From contig NZ_CABPSF010000001.1 in the NCBI RefSeq assembly GCF_902459685.1, positions 62,001-126,000 of the forward strand: 64,000 nt of DNA, written 5' to 3'. This document shows, piece by piece, positions 1 through 9,135 of the stretch (positions are counted from its first letter, which is position 1; each line of letters begins with the position of its first letter). This stretch comes from Pandoraea iniqua. GTDB lineage: Bacteria; Pseudomonadota; Gammaproteobacteria; Burkholderiales; Burkholderiaceae. The notes beneath the pieces are model-generated. The model was given only the letters and a program-made list of their open reading frames with translations. It was not told the DNA's origin and made no database searches. Position numbers and translations under genes: made by a program.

Positions 1-69
1 TTGATAGTCGGGATGGGCCAGCGGGTTGGCCGTGGGCGTCGCGAGCGCGGCGCGCATGGGGGCATTCAT
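1..69 (-). CDS. N-terminus of an unidentified protein, cut by the window edge
   Basis: A minus-strand ATG at 69-67 is preceded by an AGGAG ribosome-binding site (complement of 77-81) and opens a frame that runs off the left edge. Only 23 residues are visible, beginning MNAPMRAALATPTANPLAHP, too few to assign a family. It is transcribed divergently from an Lrp/AsnC regulator 236 bp away. That arrangement often means the regulator controls an amino-acid metabolic or transport gene, but here this is inference. Confidence 0.6.
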   Translation of the reverse strand, partial: MNAPMRAALATPTANPLAHPDYQ

Positions 70-280
70 CGTGTATCTCCTGATCCCCGTGCGGCCCGCG
101 CCGGCATCTTGTGATCAGGGAAGTGATCGAGGCGGGGCGTGCTTCGGGGGCGTGTCGTTATGTTCGTTGTCGCGCCCGGCCCAGCAGGACAGGCGAGCGT
201 CCGTATGGAAGCAGTGTATGGGGAGGCAGGAGAAAGATTTTTACTATTTCACTCGGTTTGGCGCAGAATAAGAAACGTTC

Positions 281-290
281 ATTTCGAAAT
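281..290. promoter_or_regulatory. Perfect palindrome upstream of the lrp-type gene
   Basis: ATTTCGAAAT is a perfect 10-bp palindrome lying 15 bp before the regulator's start codon, in an AT-rich stretch of the divergent intergenic region. The position suits an autoregulatory operator for an Lrp/AsnC protein. This is a pattern call only. Confidence 0.35.
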
Positions 291-305
291 AGGCCATTTT
301 GGAAA

Positions 306-767
306 ATGGAATTACTCGACAACTTTGCGCGGCAGATCCTGCGCCTTTTGCAGATCGATTCGCGCCGTTCGGCGCAGGAACTCTCGGAAAACGTGGGGCT
401 GTCGGCGACCCCGTGTTGGCGGCGCATCAAAGAGATGGAGCAGAACGGCGTGATCCAGCGCTACACGGTGCTGCTCGATCGCGAGAAGCTCGGCCTGCAC
501 GTGTGCGCGCTGGCGCACGTGCAACTCACGCGCCACACGGAAGGCGGCACGGAACAGTTCGAGCGCGAGATCCGCACCTGCCCTGAGGTGACGGAGTGCT
601 ATAGCACCACCGGCGAGGCCGATTACATCCTGAAAATCGTGGCGCCGGACATCAAGGCGTACGACGCCTTCCTGCACGAACACATCTTCCGCCTGCCCGC
701 CGTCGCCCACGTCAAAACCAGCGTGGTGCTGCGCGAAATCAAGTTCGATACGAGCCTGCCGGTCTGA
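306..767 (+). CDS. Lrp/AsnC family transcriptional regulator
   Basis: 153-residue DNA-binding regulator. The N-terminal AsnC-type helix-turn-helix spans about residues 5-60 (MELLDNFARQILRLLQIDSR, then SAQELSENVGLSATPCWRRI). The C-terminal RAM ligand-binding domain spans about 70-145 and contains the EADYILKIVAPD strand typical of the family. The frame is open upstream to position 111, but ATG 306 gives the normal family length and starts at the conserved N-terminus. It is divergent from the partial gene at the left edge, its likely target. The effector cannot be read from the sequence. Confidence 0.9.
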   Translation: MELLDNFARQILRLLQIDSRRSAQELSENVGLSATPCWRRIKEMEQNGVIQRYTVLLDREKLGLHVCALAHVQLTRHTEGGTEQFEREIRTCPEVTECYSTTGEADYILKIVAPDIKAYDAFLHEHIFRLPAVAHVKTSVVLREIKFDTSLPV

Positions 768-784
768 CGGCAATCGGATCACAA

Positions 785-806
785 GGCGGGGCGGCCGTGC
801 CCCGCC
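785..806 (+). terminator. GC-rich hairpin after the lrp-type gene
   Basis: GGCGGGGC (785-792) pairs with GCCCCGCC (799-806) across a 6-nt loop, 17 nt after the regulator's stop codon. There is no U-run, so it may be a weak or Rho-assisted terminator, or simply a stable 3' end. Confidence 0.4.
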
Positions 807-905
807 GCGCCGTCCCCTCGCCGTCCCGCCGCCTTGCCAAGCCTTCCCGTCCATTGACACCGTCGAGGAAATTCCCCCTTGACGCCGGTTTCATTTATCA
901 TTAAA

Positions 906-924
906 AATGCGAATGATTCTTATT
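906..924 (+). promoter_or_regulatory. Fur box upstream of the haem-uptake operon
   Basis: AATGCGAATGATTCTTATT matches the 19-bp Fur consensus (AATGATAATNATTATCATT class; compare AATGAGAATGATTCTCATT) and is largely self-complementary around the central position. It lies in an AT-rich patch about 170 bp before the receptor start, so ferric-uptake-regulator repression of the whole operon is likely. Confidence 0.82.
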
Positions 925-1092
925 TAAGTTCGTTGTCCCGAGGCCGAAAAACATGCGGCCGGGTGGCACGAGATTTCGCCAGCCGCGCCTGCCAGCGTGT
1001 TTCGACCGGTCGTTTTCGACATCGGGGGAACACGACGATTGCCACGAGCGCTTGCCAGCCAGCAACGGGGTTTTTTGCACTGGGAGCCAGCA

Positions 1093-3600
1093 GTGAAGCA
1101 GTCGTCGAGCGGCGGGGACCGCCAATTTGTCATGACCACGCGCCGGGGAAACGGCGCCAACCCTTCGATTCGTAACAGCCGCATCGCCGGCAACCGTATC
1201 GAAGACTCGCGTAGCGAACGCGCTCGTGAGAACCACCGGCGTCTGCGTCCGCTGGTGCGTGCGGTGTTTGCCGCCGTCTGGCTGCCTGCCGGGCTCACCG
1301 CCGGAATGACTGCCGCGTACGCGCAGCAGACACCGGCGCAGGCTCAGGTCGAAACGACGACTGCGACAGGTGCGACGGCTACGTCGGCCACGGCGGCCCA
1401 GTCCGTCCAGCTCGCGCAGGCATCGCCCAAAGCACCGTTGCAACTCGCGGAAGCCAACCTCAGAGAGGTGAACGTCACGGCCACGCGCACGCGCACCGAA
1501 TCGGACCGCACGCCGGCATCGATCTCGGTCATCACCGATCAGGATCTCGAAGAGCAGCAGGCGCAAGACATCAAGGAAGCGCTGCGCTACGAGCCCGGCG
1601 TTACTGTGCGCCGCGCGCCCTATCGTCCCGGCTCGGCCGCATTGGGTGGCGGGCGCGACGGCAATTCGAGCATCAACATCCGCGGTCTCGAAGGCAACCG
1701 CGTCGCCCTCTTCGAAGATGGCATCCGCATGCCGTCGGGCTACTCGTTCGGCCCGCTCGAAGCGGGTCGCGGCGACTACATGAGCATGGACATCCTGCGC
1801 CGCATCGAAATTCTGCGCGGCCCGGCGTCGTCCCTCTACGGCAGCGACGGTCTGACCGGCGTGGTCAACTTCCTGACCAAAGACCCGCAGGACCTGCTCG
1901 ACACCTTCGGCAAGTCGACCTACTTCTCGCTGCGCCCGTACTACAACTCGATGGACCGCAGCTTCGGCACCACCGCGCAGGCTGCGTGGGGCGGCGAGCA
2001 GTGGCAGGGCATGGTGATCATCGACAGCAACAAGGGCCACGAGCTCGACAGCAAGGGCACCAACAACAGCGCCAGCACGGCACGCACGACCGCCAATCCG
2101 CAGGACAGCAATGGCGACTCGGTGCTGGGCAAGCTGGTGTTCAAGGCCACGCCGAGCTCCACCTTCAAGCTCACGGCCGAGAACGTGCGCCGCCGCGTGG
2201 ACACGCAGGTGTTGTCGGCGGTGAACCCGCCCACGACGCTGGGTCTGGCCACCAGCGATCGTCTGGAGCGCAATCGCGTCAGCCTCGATTACGACTTCAA
2301 CGACGCGTCGCAGGCGTATGTGCAGAACGCGCACGCGTTGCTGTACTTCCAAGATGCGAAGAACAACCAGTACGCGTACGAAAATCGCACGGCGGGTGCC
2401 CGCACGCGCGACAACACGTACAAGGAACGCACCATCGGCGGGTCGCTGCAAGCCGAAAGCAACTTTGTTACCGGCCCGCTCGCGCACAAGCTGGTGTACG
2501 GCACGGATGCCAGCAGCGCGTTCATCACGAGCTATCGCAACGGCACGGTGCCGGGCGCCGGCGAATCGTTCCCGAACAAGGCGTTCCCGGATACCGACTA
2601 CACCCTCTTCGGCGCGTTCTTGCAGGACGAAATCCGTTACGGCGCACTGACCGTCACGCCGGGCATCCGCTACGACGCATACTGGCTCTCGCCGAAACAG
2701 AACGACCCGCTGTATGTCTCGCAATCGGCTAACGGCAAGCCGGTCGCGCCGACCTCATCGAACGACTCAGCGTTCTCGCCGCGTCTGGCGATCATGTATG
2801 AAATCGCCCCGTCGCTGATTCCGTACGTGCAATACGCACGCGGCTTCCGCACGCCGACGCCCGATCAGGTGAACAACGGCTTCTCGAATCCGCTGTACGG
2901 CTACATGTCGATTGCCAACCCGAACCTGAAGCCGGAAACGAGCGACACGGTCGAGCTGGGTCTGCGTGGGCGACTGGCCACCACGTTGGGGCCGGTCACG
3001 TATAGCACCGCCGTGTTTGCCGGCAACTACCGCAACTTCATCTCGCAGCAGAACATCAGCGGCTCGGGCCGCCCGAACGATCCGCTCATCTATCAGTACG
3101 TGAACTTCAGCCGCGCCCGCATTCAGGGCTGGGAAGGCCGTGCCACGTGGGCGCTCAAGGGCGGTGTGACGTTGCGTACGGCCATGGCCTACACGCACGG
3201 CACCACCGAGGACGATGGGTCGAGCAGCCAGCCGCTCAACACCATCAACCCGTTCTCGATGGTGCTCGGCGTGCGCTATGAACCGAACAGCACGTGGTTC
3301 GCGCAAGCCGACCTGCTGTTCCAAGCGGCCAAGTCGCAAAGCCAGATCGCCAAGACCTGCACCTCGGGTATGCAGCAAAACCAGACCTGCTGGGCGCCGG
3401 GGTCATCGATCGTGCTCGACCTGTCGGGCGGGTATCACATCAACAAGCACGCCACGGTTTATGCGGGCGTCTACAACGTGTTCGACCGCAAGTACTGGAA
3501 CTGGTCGGACGTGCGCAACATCGCCGAAACGTCGAACGTGAAGGACGCGTATTCGGCACCGGGCCGCAGCGTGGCTGTGAGCCTGAAATTGCAGTACTGA
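1093..3600 (+). CDS. hmuR: TonB-dependent haem/haemoglobin outer-membrane receptor (BhuR/HmuR type)
   Basis: Outer-membrane barrel that imports haem using TonB energy. A long basic N-region precedes a signal segment ending MTAAYAQQ. A linker follows, then a plug domain (REVNVTATRTRTESDRTPAS, later NIRGLEGNRVALFEDG and EILRGPASSLYGSDGLTGVV), then the beta-barrel ending in aromatic LKLQY. The haem-receptor signatures are present as FRTP (in YARGFRTPTPDQVNNGF) and NPNL (in SIANPNLKPETSDTVELG). The GTG at 1093 is chosen because GGGAG at 1082-1086 is well placed (835 aa). ATG 1132 is an alternative, and the frame is open upstream to 997. It heads a five-gene haem operon behind a Fur box. Confidence 0.9.
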   Translation: MKQSSSGGDRQFVMTTRRGNGANPSIRNSRIAGNRIEDSRSERARENHRRLRPLVRAVFAAVWLPAGLTAGMTAAYAQQTPAQAQVETTTATGATATSATAAQSVQLAQASPKAPLQLAEANLREVNVTATRTRTESDRTPASISVITDQDLEEQQAQDIKEALRYEPGVTVRRAPYRPGSAALGGGRDGNSSINIRGLEGNRVALFEDGIRMPSGYSFGPLEAGRGDYMSMDILRRIEILRGPASSLYGSDGLTGVVNFLTKDPQDLLDTFGKSTYFSLRPYYNSMDRSFGTTAQAAWGGEQWQGMVIIDSNKGHELDSKGTNNSASTARTTANPQDSNGDSVLGKLVFKATPSSTFKLTAENVRRRVDTQVLSAVNPPTTLGLATSDRLERNRVSLDYDFNDASQAYVQNAHALLYFQDAKNNQYAYENRTAGARTRDNTYKERTIGGSLQAESNFVTGPLAHKLVYGTDASSAFITSYRNGTVPGAGESFPNKAFPDTDYTLFGAFLQDEIRYGALTVTPGIRYDAYWLSPKQNDPLYVSQSANGKPVAPTSSNDSAFSPRLAIMYEIAPSLIPYVQYARGFRTPTPDQVNNGFSNPLYGYMSIANPNLKPETSDTVELGLRGRLATTLGPVTYSTAVFAGNYRNFISQQNISGSGRPNDPLIYQYVNFSRARIQGWEGRATWALKGGVTLRTAMAYTHGTTEDDGSSSQPLNTINPFSMVLGVRYEPNSTWFAQADLLFQAAKSQSQIAKTCTSGMQQNQTCWAPGSSIVLDLSGGYHINKHATVYAGVYNVFDRKYWNWSDVRNIAETSNVKDAYSAPGRSVAVSLKLQY

Positions 3601-3732
3601 CCGATCGAATCGTCAGGTTGACGAGATTTTTCGCAAGATCAGATTAGTCAGACAAGTCAGACGATGTGCCCGCCGCCGTGCGGGCACGTGCCAGCCACCT
3701 GCCAGCAAGCTACCGCAACAAAGGAATTTGCC

Positions 3733-4836
3733 ATGATGAACGCTCAGAACGCCTCCGCCACCGCTGCTTCCAAGCCGGTCTTTCCCGCCCTCGCCGACGT
3801 CACCCGTCTGCGCAGCGAGTTCCAACGCCTGAAGTCCGAGCAGAACCTGCGCGATCGTGACGCTGCGGCGGCGCTCGGCGTGTCGGAAGGCGAGACCGTC
3901 GCCGCGTTTGTCGGCGAACACGTCGTGCGTCTGCGCCCGGACTTCATCGAGATTGTCGAAGCCCTGCCCGCGCTGGGCCGCGTGATGGCGCTCACGCGCA
4001 ACAACGCCGCCGTGCACGAGAAAGACGGTCCGTACGAGAAGCTCTCGCACAACGGCACCATCGGTCTCGGCCTCGGCAAAGAGCTCGATCTGCGCATCTT
4101 CTATCACCAGTGGGCCTTCGGCTATGCCGTGGAAACGCCGGCGGAAAACGGTCCGCGCCGCTCGCTGCAATTCTTCGACAAGACCGGCACGGCCGTGCAC
4201 AAGATGTTCCTGCGCGATCACAGCGATGTGGCCGCGTTCGAAGCGCTCGTCGCCAAATACCGCGCCGACGACCAGACGCCGGGTGAGCACGTAGTGGCTG
4301 CCGACGCCCCGAAGGCCGAAACGCCCGACGCGGACATCGATGCCGCCGCGTTCCAGCGCGACTGGCTCGCCATGACCGATACGCACCAGTTCTTCGACAT
4401 GCTCCGCCGTCACGGCGTGTCGCGCGCACAAGCCCTGCGTCTGGCGCCTGCCGATCACGCACAGAGCATTCCCGCGTCGTCGGTGCGCACGCTGCTCGAA
4501 GATGCCGCCGGCACCGACCTGCCGATCATGGTCTTCGTCGGCAACGCCGGCATGATCCAGATTCACACCGGCCCGGTGAAAAACATCCGCGTGATGGGCC
4601 CGTGGGTCAATGTGCTCGACTCGGACTTCAACCTGCACCTGCGCGAAGACCTCGTCGACACCGCGTGGATCGTGCGCAAGCCGACGTCCGACGGGATCGT
4701 GTCGTCGCTGGAACTGCTCGACGCGTCGGGCATGGTGATCGCCATGTTCTTCGGCGAGCGCAAGCCGGGTCAGGCCGAACGCGAAGACTGGCGCGAGACG
4801 CTGGCTCGCGTGGCCGCTGCCGGAGCCGCCGCGTGA
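3733..4836 (+). CDS. hmuS: Haem-degrading/haem-trafficking factor HmuS
   Basis: Cytoplasmic 367-residue member of the HemS/HmuS/PhuS family, built of two tandem homologous halves (about 20-190 and 215-360). It accepts haem delivered by the ABC importer, and members are reported to pass it to a haem oxygenase or break it down. Recognisable family segments are GRVMALTRNNAAVHEKDGPY, LGKELDLRIFYHQWAFGYAV and NIRVMGPWVNVLDSDFNLHL. ATG 3733 follows AAGGAA at 3721-3726. A second ATG directly follows, so the start could be one codon later. The stop overlaps the GTG start of hmuT, indicating translational coupling. Confidence 0.92.
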   Translation: MMNAQNASATAASKPVFPALADVTRLRSEFQRLKSEQNLRDRDAAAALGVSEGETVAAFVGEHVVRLRPDFIEIVEALPALGRVMALTRNNAAVHEKDGPYEKLSHNGTIGLGLGKELDLRIFYHQWAFGYAVETPAENGPRRSLQFFDKTGTAVHKMFLRDHSDVAAFEALVAKYRADDQTPGEHVVAADAPKAETPDADIDAAAFQRDWLAMTDTHQFFDMLRRHGVSRAQALRLAPADHAQSIPASSVRTLLEDAAGTDLPIMVFVGNAGMIQIHTGPVKNIRVMGPWVNVLDSDFNLHLREDLVDTAWIVRKPTSDGIVSSLELLDASGMVIAMFFGERKPGQAEREDWRETLARVAAAGAAA

Positions 4837-5837
4837 AAACGACATTCGACGCACGTGATGCCGTCATCGACACGCAATCGGTGACGGCATCGGGCACCCC
4901 GGCAGGCGTGCCCGGCAAGCCTGCCCGGCGAGCGCTGCTCGCGGGCGGTGCAGCGCTTGCGGCGGGCGCGTGGCTTTCGCCATTCGCCATGGTCTCGTCG
5001 GCACGGGCGGCCACCGCTGCCGTGCCCGCTTCCATGCCCGCCAACGCCGCTGGCCCGAAGCGCGTCATCGTCGCAGGCGGCGCGCTGACGGAGATCGTCT
5101 ACGCCCTCGGTGCGCAGGACCGTGTGGTCGCCAACGACCTCACCAGCCTGTACCCCGAGGCCGCGACCAAGCTGCCCAAGATCGGCTATCTGCGCACGCT
5201 CTCGGCCGAGGGCGTGCTGTCGTTACATCCCGATCTGCTGCTGGCCGGTGCGGAAGCCGGTCCGCCGAACGTGTTGACGCAAATCGCGGCCGCCGGCGTG
5301 CCGGTGAAACGCTTCACGCACGGCTACACCGCCGAACTGGTGCGCGACAACATTCGTGACGTCGCCGCCGCGTTGCGCGTGAACGACGATGGTGCGCGCG
5401 TGGCCAATCGCTTCATGGCGGACTGGCAGAAGGCACGCGACGAGATCACCCAACGCTATGGCAAGCAACGTCGCCCGCGCGTGTTGTTCATCTTGGGTCA
5501 CACCGGCAATCAGGTGATGGTGGCGGGGCAGGACACGGCGGCCGACGCGATGCTCGCCTTCGCCGGTGCCGACAACGCGTTGAGCGGTTTCACGGGGTAT
5601 CGCCCGTTGACGGCAGAAGCCGCCGTCGCGGCACAGCCCGATGTGTTGCTCACCACCACAACCGGTCCGTCTAGTGTCGACCCCGCCGCCACGCTGCTGG
5701 CACAACCCGGGCTGGCGAATACGCCCGCCGGACGTGCCAAACGCGTCGTGAGCTTCGACGCACTCTATCTGCTCGGTTTCGGACCGCGCCTGCCGCAAGC
5801 GGTGGCCGAACTGGCGCAACGCGTGCACGCGGCGTAA
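4833..5837 (+). CDS. hmuT: Periplasmic haem-binding protein of the HmuTUV importer
   Basis: 334-residue substrate-binding protein that hands haem from the outer-membrane receptor to the inner-membrane permease. The start is GTG in the GTGA overlap with the hmuS stop. The N-terminus has an Arg-Arg signal (PARRALLAGGAALAAGAWL) that could be Tat-type, ending near ARA-AT. The mature part has the bilobal TroA-like fold segments: GGALTEIVYALGAQDRVVAN, then SLYPEAATKLPKIGYLRTLS. The Tyr in SLYP sits where PhuT/ShuT proteins carry the haem-iron ligand. The C-terminus ends with VVSFDALYLLGFGPRLPQAV. Confidence 0.9.
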   Translation: MKTTFDARDAVIDTQSVTASGTPAGVPGKPARRALLAGGAALAAGAWLSPFAMVSSARAATAAVPASMPANAAGPKRVIVAGGALTEIVYALGAQDRVVANDLTSLYPEAATKLPKIGYLRTLSAEGVLSLHPDLLLAGAEAGPPNVLTQIAAAGVPVKRFTHGYTAELVRDNIRDVAAALRVNDDGARVANRFMADWQKARDEITQRYGKQRRPRVLFILGHTGNQVMVAGQDTAADAMLAFAGADNALSGFTGYRPLTAEAAVAAQPDVLLTTTTGPSSVDPAATLLAQPGLANTPAGRAKRVVSFDALYLLGFGPRLPQAVAELAQRVHAA

Positions 5838-5868
5838 AGCTGCTATTGGTCCGCTATTGAACGAAGAT

Positions 5869-6993
5869 ATGTCAGCCGCTCCCCCGCTCAACACAACCAA
5901 TACGCCCAATACACTGAACAGGCTCGCGCAACCTGCGACCGGCATCGCTCGCCGGCGTCCGCCGCGATGGCTGGTGATGACAGTACTCGTCACGCTGCTC
6001 GCGCTCACGGTGCTTGCGGCGCTCTGTGGCGGCGCGTATCGGATTGCCCCCGGCGAGGCCATCATGGCGCTGTTTCGCGGCGCCAGCGGCGACTTCGTAC
6101 AGGATCAGGCGCGCAGCGTGATGTTGCAGATTCGTCTGCCGCGCATCGTGCTCGGCATCCTCGTGGGCGCCGGGTTCGGCGCAGCGGGCGCGGCGTTGCA
6201 GGCCCTCTTTCGCAACCCGCTTGCCGATCCCGGACTGATCGGTGTGGCAAGCGGCGCAGCGTTAGGTGCTGCCGGCGTCATCGTGATGGGCGGCGTGTTG
6301 CTGCCTGCCGCGCTCGCCGCGTCCCTCGGTCTCTGGATGCTGCCGCTGGCCGCATTCGTCGGTGCGCTGGGCGTGACCGCCCTCGTCTACCGGTTGGCGG
6401 CCGGACGGGGCCGTCTGGCGTTGCCGTTGTTGTTGCTCGCCGGGATTGCAATCAACGCGATCTCCGGCGCCGCCATCGGCTTGCTGACGTATCTCGCCAA
6501 CGACACGCAACTGCGCACCCTCACGTTCTGGACGCTCGGCAGTCTGGGCGGCGCGCAATGGTCGATGCTGGCCGTGATCGTGTGGCCGGTGGCGCTGGGC
6601 ATCGTCGTGCTGGCTAGCCAGTGCCGTTCGCTCAATGCGCTGCTGCTTGGCGAAGCCGAAGCCTTGCACTTGGGCGTGGCCGTGCAGTCGGTAAAGCGTC
6701 GCGTGATGGTGGCGTGTGCGTTGTGCGTCGGCGCGCTGGTGGCGTCGAGCGGGATGATCGGCTTCATCGGCCTGATCGCGCCGCATATCGTGCGCTTGGT
6801 GGTCGGCCCCGATCCGCGTGCGGTGTTGCCTGCGGCGGCGCTGTTCGGCGCGATTCTGACGCTGCTCGCCGATCTGGTGGCGCGCACGTGGGTGTCGCCG
6901 GCGGAATTGCCGCTCGGCATTCTGACGGCGCTGCTGGGCGCGCCCTTCTTCCTGATGCTGCTGTGGCGACGCCGTGGCCAGTTCGGGCTGTAG
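5869..6993 (+). CDS. hmuU: Haem ABC transporter permease (FecCD family)
   Basis: 374-residue polytopic inner-membrane permease of the BtuC/FecCD family, with about nine to ten hydrophobic helices. Diagnostic segments are RLPRIVLGILVGAGFGAAGA, QALFRNPLADPGLIGVASGA, FWTLGSLGGAQWSML, and the ATPase-coupling stretch GMIGFIGLIAPHIVRLVVGP. ATG 5869 was chosen. An in-frame TTG at 5857 is a possible longer start, and neither has a strong ribosome-binding site. It lies between hmuT (31 bp upstream) and hmuV (45 bp downstream). Confidence 0.92.
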   Translation: MSAAPPLNTTNTPNTLNRLAQPATGIARRRPPRWLVMTVLVTLLALTVLAALCGGAYRIAPGEAIMALFRGASGDFVQDQARSVMLQIRLPRIVLGILVGAGFGAAGAALQALFRNPLADPGLIGVASGAALGAAGVIVMGGVLLPAALAASLGLWMLPLAAFVGALGVTALVYRLAAGRGRLALPLLLLAGIAINAISGAAIGLLTYLANDTQLRTLTFWTLGSLGGAQWSMLAVIVWPVALGIVVLASQCRSLNALLLGEAEALHLGVAVQSVKRRVMVACALCVGALVASSGMIGFIGLIAPHIVRLVVGPDPRAVLPAAALFGAILTLLADLVARTWVSPAELPLGILTALLGAPFFLMLLWRRRGQFGL

Positions 6994-7038
6994 GACGAGA
7001 CGCCAACAACGTGCACCGACACCGAACAGGAATTCAAC

Positions 7039-7911
7039 ATGCTTAGCGCCCACAATCTGACCATTGCTCACACCGATTCGCCCGTGCTCGACGGCCTGTC
7101 GCTCGACATCCGTCCCGGCGAATTGCTGGTCTTGCTCGGGCGCAATGGCGCGGGCAAGAGCACGTTGCTCAAGGCGCTCGCGGGCGAGCCGATGTCGCCG
7201 CGGGCGCGAGTGTCTGGCGCCATTACGCTCAACGGCGCGCATCTCGCGCAATACACCACGGCGGCATTGGCCCGGTTGCGCGCCGTGTTACCGCAAACGG
7301 CGCAGTTGTCGTTTCCGTTCAGCGCGCTGGAAATCGTGACGATGGGACGTTTGCCGTTCGCCACGCCGCGACGCGGCAACGCACGCGGTGCGAGCGACAC
7401 GGAGATTGCGACGGCGGCGCTGGAGCGCGTAGGCGCGGGGCCGCTGTTGCATCGCGACGTGACGACGCTTTCCGGTGGCGAATGGGCACGCGTACAGTTC
7501 GCGCGGGTGCTGGCGCAGTTGTGGCCGTCGGAGGCTTCGGGTGCTTCGGGTGCTTCGAAGGAGCGCGAAGCATCGGTACCGCGCTATCTGCTGCTCGACG
7601 AGCCGACGGCGGCGCTTGACCTCGCGCATCAGCATCATCTGCTGTCGCTCACACGTGAATTGGCGAAGTCATGGGGATTCGGCGCGATGGCGATCGTGCA
7701 CGACGTGAACCTCGCGGCGCGCCATGCCGACCGGATGGCGCTGCTGGCCGACGGCCGCATTCTTGCCACAGGCACGCCGCGCGAGATCATGCGCGCCGAT
7801 CTGATCGAGCAGACGCTCGGATTGCCCGTGCATGTGATTACGCCCGACCTTTCACACCTCTCGCACATCTCTGCGGGGGCGGCGGGCGTGCCGATTGCGC
7901 TGCCGGCGTAA
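7039..7911 (+). CDS. hmuV: Haem ABC transporter ATP-binding protein
   Basis: 290-residue ATPase energising haem import through HmuU. It has Walker A GRNGAGKST (about 35-43), Q-loop LPQTAQLSFPFSALEIV, signature LSGGEWARVQFARV, Walker B YLLLDEPTAALDLAHQHHLL, and the switch His in AIVHDVNLAARHADRMALL. A short Ser/Gly/Ala insertion (EASGASGASKE) between signature and Walker B is unusual but lies at a surface-loop position. AGGA precedes ATG 7039. It is the last gene of the haem operon and is convergent with the next gene, 11 bp apart. Confidence 0.93.
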   Translation: MLSAHNLTIAHTDSPVLDGLSLDIRPGELLVLLGRNGAGKSTLLKALAGEPMSPRARVSGAITLNGAHLAQYTTAALARLRAVLPQTAQLSFPFSALEIVTMGRLPFATPRRGNARGASDTEIATAALERVGAGPLLHRDVTTLSGGEWARVQFARVLAQLWPSEASGASGASKEREASVPRYLLLDEPTAALDLAHQHHLLSLTRELAKSWGFGAMAIVHDVNLAARHADRMALLADGRILATGTPREIMRADLIEQTLGLPVHVITPDLSHLSHISAGAAGVPIALPA

Positions 7912-7922
7912 ACGATGGCTAC

Positions 7923-8894
7923 TCAAGCTTCCGGCACACCGTCCTTTTTGAGATTGGCCCGTGCGCACAGCACAGCCGCCAGATCCCACAGCGCGTAACC
8001 CACGCTCTTGAACAGTACCGGGCCGCTGGCGCGGAAACGGTCGGGGGTGATGATGGCGTCCATCAACGGTGCGGCACGGCCCCAGTCGATCGCGGCGTGC
8101 AGCAAATCGCCCGCTTCGTGTTTGACTTCCCACGTATCGACCACCAGTGTGCCGCGCACCGCTGCGTCACGGCACAACTGCGGCGGAAGTTCTCGCATGT
8201 CGGGCCGGAACGCGCCGACGCCCGCGACAAAAATGTCGTCGCGCCACCGCATCGCATCGCTATCGGGCAACACCGGTTCGCTGCTCGTGGTGGCCGTGAT
8301 GACAATGCTCACCGTACTCAGCACCGGCTCGATCGCATCAACGACTGTCGCCTCGACGCCAAGCGTTGCGGCGTGATCGGCCAGCGCATGCGCACGCTCG
8401 GGGCTGCGCGAGAAAATCATGAAGTGACGCGTACCCATGCCGGCCGCAAAGGCTTCGAGATGCGCACGCGCCTGCACCCCCGCGCCGACGATCAGCACCG
8501 GGCCCTGCGGTCGCGGCGCAAACTTGCGCGCGGCAAACAGCGTGACAGCCGCCGTGCGGCGCCCGGTCACCGTGGGTCCGTCGAGCAACATCAGGCGCTC
8601 GCCCGTGTGGGGATCGAACACCATGACTTCGCCGATGATCGACGGCTTGCCCGCGCGACAGTTCTCGGGATGCACCGTAATGTGCTTCGTCATCGCCACA
8701 TCGCGATTGGTGGCGGGCATGACAAGCAGCACGCCGCCGCGACGGCCGCGTTCAGGTTCGGTCAGGGGAAAATGCAGACGCTCCGGCGCACGCGCCGTGC
8801 CCGAGCGCATCTCCATGAGCATGGCCTCGATACCATCGGCCAGTTGCGGATAGGGAAGCAACTGCGCAGTTTGCCGCGCATCCAGCGTGATCAT
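7923..8894 (-). CDS. Ornithine cyclodeaminase/mu-crystallin family NAD(P)-dependent reductase
   Basis: 323-residue Rossmann-fold enzyme. Family marks are VAMTKHITVHPENCRAGKPS (containing the active-site Lys), the nucleotide-binding GPVLIVGAGVQARAHLEAF, SRSPERAHALADHA, TATTSSEPVL, and a C-terminal SVGYALWDLAAV. The closest characterised activities I know for such sequences are ornithine cyclodeaminase and delta-1-pyrroline-2-carboxylate/delta-1-piperideine-2-carboxylate reductase (imino-acid reduction in hydroxyproline or D-lysine metabolism). The sequence alone does not decide between them. It appears to be a single-gene unit convergent with hmuV, with 240 bp of gene-free DNA upstream. Confidence 0.85.
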   Translation of the reverse strand: MITLDARQTAQLLPYPQLADGIEAMLMEMRSGTARAPERLHFPLTEPERGRRGGVLLVMPATNRDVAMTKHITVHPENCRAGKPSIIGEVMVFDPHTGERLMLLDGPTVTGRRTAAVTLFAARKFAPRPQGPVLIVGAGVQARAHLEAFAAGMGTRHFMIFSRSPERAHALADHAATLGVEATVVDAIEPVLSTVSIVITATTSSEPVLPDSDAMRWRDDIFVAGVGAFRPDMRELPPQLCRDAAVRGTLVVDTWEVKHEAGDLLHAAIDWGRAAPLMDAIITPDRFRASGPVLFKSVGYALWDLAAVLCARANLKKDGVPEA

Positions 8895-9135
8895 CGATGT
8901 GTCTCCGCTACAGGGCGTGTCCGCACAGTTCGATGGCGTTTCGACTCGCTACCGACACATCGCGTCACGTATTGCCAAGATTGCCAAGTCTGATTTTTAG
9001 TGTAGCGCGCATCGCGTCGACGCGTCTGCTTCATCAAAAATTAATCAGGGCAATCCTTGTGGCGGAATAAGCACATTCCACGCACATTCCAAACACATTC
9101 CCAGCAGATTCACTTCACGAACAGCGCACATGCGC

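Noticed and set aside
901-2724. Long open frame on the minus strand opposite the haem receptor (607 codons)
   Set aside because: It is an Arg/Ala/Val-rich antisense shadow of a high-GC gene, with no domain motif and no ribosome-binding site. The plus-strand receptor explains the region.
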